Shown here one piece after another: positions 14,154 to 16,070 of a stretch of 16,070 bases of DNA. A model generated the notes under the pieces. The model was not told the DNA's origin and made no database searches. It saw only the letters and a list, made by a program, of their open reading frames with translations. The position numbers and the translations under genes are program-made. The stretch's first letter is position 1; each line of letters opens with the position of its first letter. Source of the stretch: JBPCRW01 sp050996405 (lineage in GTDB: Bacteria; Acidobacteriota; Blastocatellia; Pyrinomonadales; Pyrinomonadaceae); contig JBPCRW010000088.1 of the NCBI GenBank assembly GCA_050996405.1, positions 1 to 16,070 of the forward strand, written 5' to 3'.

Positions 14154-14513
14154 TTATTTTTGAAGATTCTCTTTTGCGGTTTTGATTGATGAAGCAAGCA
14201 GTTTTTGCAGTTCTTCACAATCAATTAACAAGGATTCAGCTTGTTTCGCAGTAAGAAATTCGCTGTCGCGTAGTAATCTTAACCAGTAGGTTGTTTCTGC
14301 TGATTCTTTTTGAGCAATCGAAAGTTTATGAATGAAATCTGTTTTTGACTGCGCTTGGCTGGCTTCTTCGACGTTTGCGCCGATTGAAGTTCCCGAACGC
14401 AAAATTTGCTTTGACAAGACAAACTCTTTTTTGTCCGTCGAAATAAATTTGTAAAGTTTCACAATTCGCAAGGCAAATTGGTAAGATTTTTCGCGCAAAA
14501 CGCTCTCTTTCAT
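14154..14513 (-). CDS. Four-helix-bundle protein (S23 / 23S rRNA intervening-sequence family)
   Basis: The 119-aa protein is strongly helical and carries the family signature: KSYQFALRIVKLYKF (9-23), SKQILRSGTSIGANVEEA (34-51), DFIHKLSIAQKESAETTYWL (59-78) and LIDCEELQKLLASSIKT (96-112). This is the family of proteins encoded by intervening sequences in 23S rRNA of Leptospira, Coxiella and others, related to the Avd accessory protein of diversity-generating retroelements. Avd forms basic pentamers that bind nucleic acid. The molecular role of stand-alone members is not established. It has only a weak purine-rich AAAGAAAG before the ATG and is the sole gene between two inverted heptamer arrays. 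No reverse transcriptase or rRNA is nearby. Confidence 0.93.
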   Translation of the reverse strand: MKESVLREKSYQFALRIVKLYKFISTDKKEFVLSKQILRSGTSIGANVEEASQAQSKTDFIHKLSIAQKESAETTYWLRLLRDSEFLTAKQAESLLIDCEELQKLLASSIKTAKENLQK

Positions 14514-14527
14514 CTTTCTTTATCTTT

Positions 14528-14562
14528 CACTAACCACTCACCGTTCACCACTCACCACTAAT
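14528..14562. repeat. Right heptamer array, CACTCAC-type x5
   Basis: Five 7-bp units (CACTAAC, CACTCAC, CGTTCAC, CACTCAC, CACTAAT) lie just upstream of the four-helix-bundle start on its coding strand. They are the inverted counterpart of the array at 14124. Differences in unit order suggest that the arrays change by unit gain, loss or exchange. Confidence 0.85.
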
Positions 14563-15239
14563 TAAGGTTTTTTAAAGTCCGCCGTCTTTTTATTCTTATC
14601 GGCATCGCAGGTTTCAATCGGTTTATCTTTCGCGGCAGTTGTAACTTTTATTTCTTCGGCGGGCAATCCGAGTTTTTGACGAATAAACGCTTCGGTTTCC
14701 GCTTCCATCAATTCGCCGTTGACGATAAATGTTTTTTCCACGAGCGTGTCGCCTTTTTTCTTTAAATCGGCGGGCGTTAAAAAAATGTTCCAGGGCGAAC
14801 CCCAGCCGCGCGTGTCGCCCGTTTTCCGGCGATATTCGTAATGCGGAGTTTTCTGTTTCGCGTCCTTCGATTCGGATTCATAGACGACGGGAAAGGTGAT
14901 TTTTTTATCGTCGAGATTCGCCCGCGTGTCGGCAACGCTCGCGTATTCGCTCACGCCGACGACATCGAAACCGTTCGCTTTATATTTTTCGTAAAGTTTT
15001 TCCGCGAACGGTGCTTCGTTGCGCCAGTTCGGACACCACGCCGCGAAATAAACGACCATTACGAGTTTTTTGCCATTCGCAAAATCGCGCAGATTCATCG
15101 GGCTATCGTCACGCACCGATTTATAATTCCAATTTTTATATTTGATTTCCTTTTCCTGCAAAGGCGCGTATTCGTGCTGCGCCGATGCCGTGAACACAAA
15201 ACAAAAAAGTAAAATCGCCAAAGCTAAAATTGTTTTCAT
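14562..15239 (-). CDS. Secreted thioredoxin/TlpA-like protein with CxxW active site
   Basis: The 225-aa product has a signal peptide (MKTILALAILLFCFVFTASA, cleavage before QHEY). A redoxin-like domain follows, with MNLRDFANGKKLVMVVYFAAWCPNW, FAEKLYEKYKANGFDVVGVS and FPVVYES, then FIVNGELMEAETEAFIRQKL near the C terminus. The active-site position reads Cys69-Pro-Asn-Trp72 where TlpA/thioredoxin proteins normally have CxxC, so the resolving cysteine is missing. A monothiol or peroxiredoxin-like role is possible, or a redox-inactive binding role. The start at 15239 has GGAG 8 nt upstream; the longer frame to 15263 adds residues before the signal peptide. Its stop lies within the right TAATTA repeat of the four-helix-bundle element. 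Confidence 0.85.
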   Translation of the reverse strand: MKTILALAILLFCFVFTASAQHEYAPLQEKEIKYKNWNYKSVRDDSPMNLRDFANGKKLVMVVYFAAWCPNWRNEAPFAEKLYEKYKANGFDVVGVSEYASVADTRANLDDKKITFPVVYESESKDAKQKTPHYEYRRKTGDTRGWGSPWNIFLTPADLKKKGDTLVEKTFIVNGELMEAETEAFIRQKLGLPAEEIKVTTAAKDKPIETCDADKNKKTADFKKP

Positions 15240-15311
15240 CGTTGTAACTCCTGACCGAAACAAGATAACTTTTCAGATGCCAAAAGGCAAGGTTCGGGAT
15301 GTTAAACGGCA

Positions 15312-15346
15312 AAAATTCAAGCGTGAATTTTACCTTTCGGCGAAAG
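15312..15346. other. Two tandem short hairpins upstream of the 15396 gene
   Basis: AAAATTCA/TGAATTTT (15312-15331, AGCG loop) and CTTTC/GAAAG (15334-15346) follow one another in the 156-bp intergenic region between divergent genes. They may be a leader structure or operator; no T-tract follows on the plus strand. Confidence 0.35.
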
Positions 15347-15395
15347 CCGTGTAATTTATTTATGAGCAAATAGAAAAGGAATTATAGAAAATAAA

Positions 15396-15824
15396 ATGGC
15401 AGAACAAACGACCGTAACGGATATTTTTCGCCGCGCAATGGCAATCAGACAGTCAAACGCGAACGCTTCATATAAACAAATCAGCGAACAGCTTGTAAAT
15501 GAATTTTCGGGAAAATCGTTTCCGCAGGCGGCGCAGTTGACGATTCCCGAATATGATAATATCGCGCCCGAAGAAGATTGGACTGCGGGACTGCCCGTAA
15601 TCTTGCGCGGCATTCAATTGCAGGACTGGAAGGAAATCGCGCACGGGATAATTATCGGTCTCGACCAAATCGAAAATTTTCCGAAAGAATCCGGTCGGGA
15701 AGACGCGCCCGAAAAAGAATGGCGCAATCGTGATAAAGGCATCGCCGAAGCCGAAAAGAAAAATTTCGACAAATGGATGCCCGCCGATTTAATGAATCTG
15801 GCGCAACGGGCGACGAAAAAGTAA
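15396..15824 (+). CDS. Conserved-looking hypothetical protein, cytosolic
   Basis: The 142-aa product lacks a signal peptide or membrane helix. It has an N-terminal helical segment (VTDIFRRAMAIRQSNANASY), then FSGKSFPQAAQLTIPEYDNI, a central region with two Trp (EEDWTAGLPVILRGIQLQDW) and a charged C terminus (EKEWRNRDKGIAEAEKKNFD). I do not recognise a family. An AAGGA about 18 nt upstream is far from the ATG, so initiation is not well defined, but the frame is clean and codon use matches the neighbours. It is followed after 37 bp by the PD40-type gene on the same strand, so co-transcription is likely. Confidence 0.65.
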   Translation: MAEQTTVTDIFRRAMAIRQSNANASYKQISEQLVNEFSGKSFPQAAQLTIPEYDNIAPEEDWTAGLPVILRGIQLQDWKEIAHGIIIGLDQIENFPKESGREDAPEKEWRNRDKGIAEAEKKNFDKWMPADLMNLAQRATKK

Positions 15825-15826
15825 AT

Positions 15827-15849
15827 TTCAAAATGACTGCGATTTTGAA
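15827..15849 (+). promoter_or_regulatory. Hairpin overlapping the Shine-Dalgarno sequence of the last gene
   Basis: TTCAAAAT (15827-15834) pairs perfectly with ATTTTGAA (15842-15849). The last two bases are also the first two of the AAGGA Shine-Dalgarno sequence (15848-15852) for ATG 15862. The structure could couple translation of this gene to the one upstream. Confidence 0.4.
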
Positions 15850-15861
15850 GGAATTACAAAA

Positions 15862-16070
15862 ATGAAAGAAACGATTTTAGCGATTATGTTAATAGTTTTT
15901 TCCGGCGGCGCGTTTGCACAAAAAGTTTCGCCCGTGAAACCTTCTTACGCTTCTGACAAAACGATTAGCGAACCCGCAATTTTTGGCGAAGGCGTAATTT
16001 CCGGCGGCGCATACGATTCGCATCCGGCTTTCACGCCCGACGGAAAAACGCTCTACTTTGTGCGAAGCAC
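15862..16070 (+). CDS. Secreted TolB/PD40-type beta-propeller protein, N-terminal part
   Basis: The 69 visible residues start MKETILAIMLIVFSGGAFAQ, a Sec signal peptide, and continue to GAYDSHPAFTPDGKTLYFVR, a typical PD40 (WD40-like, TolB-type) repeat with the S/T-PDG-K-x-L-Y-F pattern. Proteins of this kind form periplasmic beta-propellers; some carry a peptidase or OmpA-like domain farther on, which cannot be judged here. AAGGA lies 9 nt before the ATG. The gene runs off the window end and probably forms an operon with the hypothetical gene at 15396. Confidence 0.85.
   Translation, partial: MKETILAIMLIVFSGGAFAQKVSPVKPSYASDKTISEPAIFGEGVISGGAYDSHPAFTPDGKTLYFVRS

Larger units (their letters stand above)
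14116..14567. mobile_element. Putative mobile/IVS-like element carrying a four-helix-bundle gene
   Basis: A perfect 16-bp inverted repeat CCTTAATTAGTGGTGA (14116-14131) and its complement (14552-14567) opens a longer inverted pairing of 38 bp with about 34 matches by eye. The 6-mer TAATTA borders both ends (14119-14124 and 14559-14564), consistent with a target duplication around a 434-bp unit (14125-14558). The only gene inside is a 119-aa S23/IVS-type protein on the minus strand. Known members of this family sit inside 23S rRNA insertions whose ends pair and are cut by RNase III; here the setting is intergenic. Mobility is inferred, not shown. Confidence 0.65.

Noticed and set aside
14154..14513. 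Diversity-generating retroelement, because the protein is related to Avd.
   Set aside because: No reverse transcriptase, template repeat or variable repeat is visible nearby.
14124..14562. Possible CRISPR array because of regularly repeated short units on both sides of a gene.
   Set aside because: Units are 7 bp and directly adjacent with no spacers, and no cas gene is present.

Overview
The window reads as a chromosomal segment of a moderate-GC bacterium. Its style is that of Acidobacteriota, probably a Blastocatellia/Pyrinomonadales-like lineage. This rests on gene content: Ser/Thr kinases with PEGA domains, a PP2C phosphatase, an FHA-trypsin fusion, a CadC-like winged-helix/TPR regulator, many Sec-secreted or lipoprotein-like proteins of unknown function, and heptamer tandem repeats. 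No rRNA, tRNA or marker gene confirms the taxonomy.

Layout. (1) Positions 1-4906, minus strand: a run of five genes that looks like a protein-phosphorylation module. In transcription order it holds an FHA/transmembrane/trypsin-like protease, a transmembrane Ser/Thr kinase with an extracytoplasmic PEGA domain, a small secreted protein, a PP2C phosphatase and the start of a second Ser/Thr kinase cut by the window edge. A perfect 18-bp inverted repeat separates the first two genes. (2) 5131-5559, minus: a small putative lipoprotein. (3) 5560-7780: an intergenic region with a good sigma70-like promoter and four GTTA repeats exactly 11 bp apart, then a large membrane-bound OmpR-type winged-helix/TPR regulator. 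(4) 7786-8539: a decayed patch with a C-terminally truncated SpoIIM-family gene, a heptamer tract and a 328-bp internally deleted IS5-like element with perfect terminal repeats and a 3-bp target duplication. (5) 8644-10449: a small single-domain protein, a terminator-like hairpin and an S8 subtilisin with its own terminator. (6) 10450-10830: about 380 bp without a protein gene, holding a candidate structured RNA with a strong intrinsic terminator, then a heptamer tract that abuts the rsmI start. (7) 10831-13515: rsmI (+), convergent with lipB and a lipoprotein (-). (8) 13585-15239: a secreted protein (+) and a thioredoxin-like protein (-) that converge on a small element carrying a four-helix-bundle (S23/IVS-type) protein. 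(9) 15396-16070: a hypothetical protein and the start of a TolB/PD40-type secreted protein.

The most striking find is the 434-bp unit at 14125-14558. It holds a four-helix-bundle gene flanked by inverted arrays of GGTGA-type heptamers and bounded by the 6-mer TAATTA on both sides, placed at the shared stop codons of two convergent genes. It looks like a compact mobile or RNA-processing element related to 23S rRNA intervening sequences but located outside rRNA. Heptamer tracts of different sequence also occur at 8148, 10792 and inside rsmI at 11504, which suggests that 7-bp repeat arrays are a recurrent feature of this genome.
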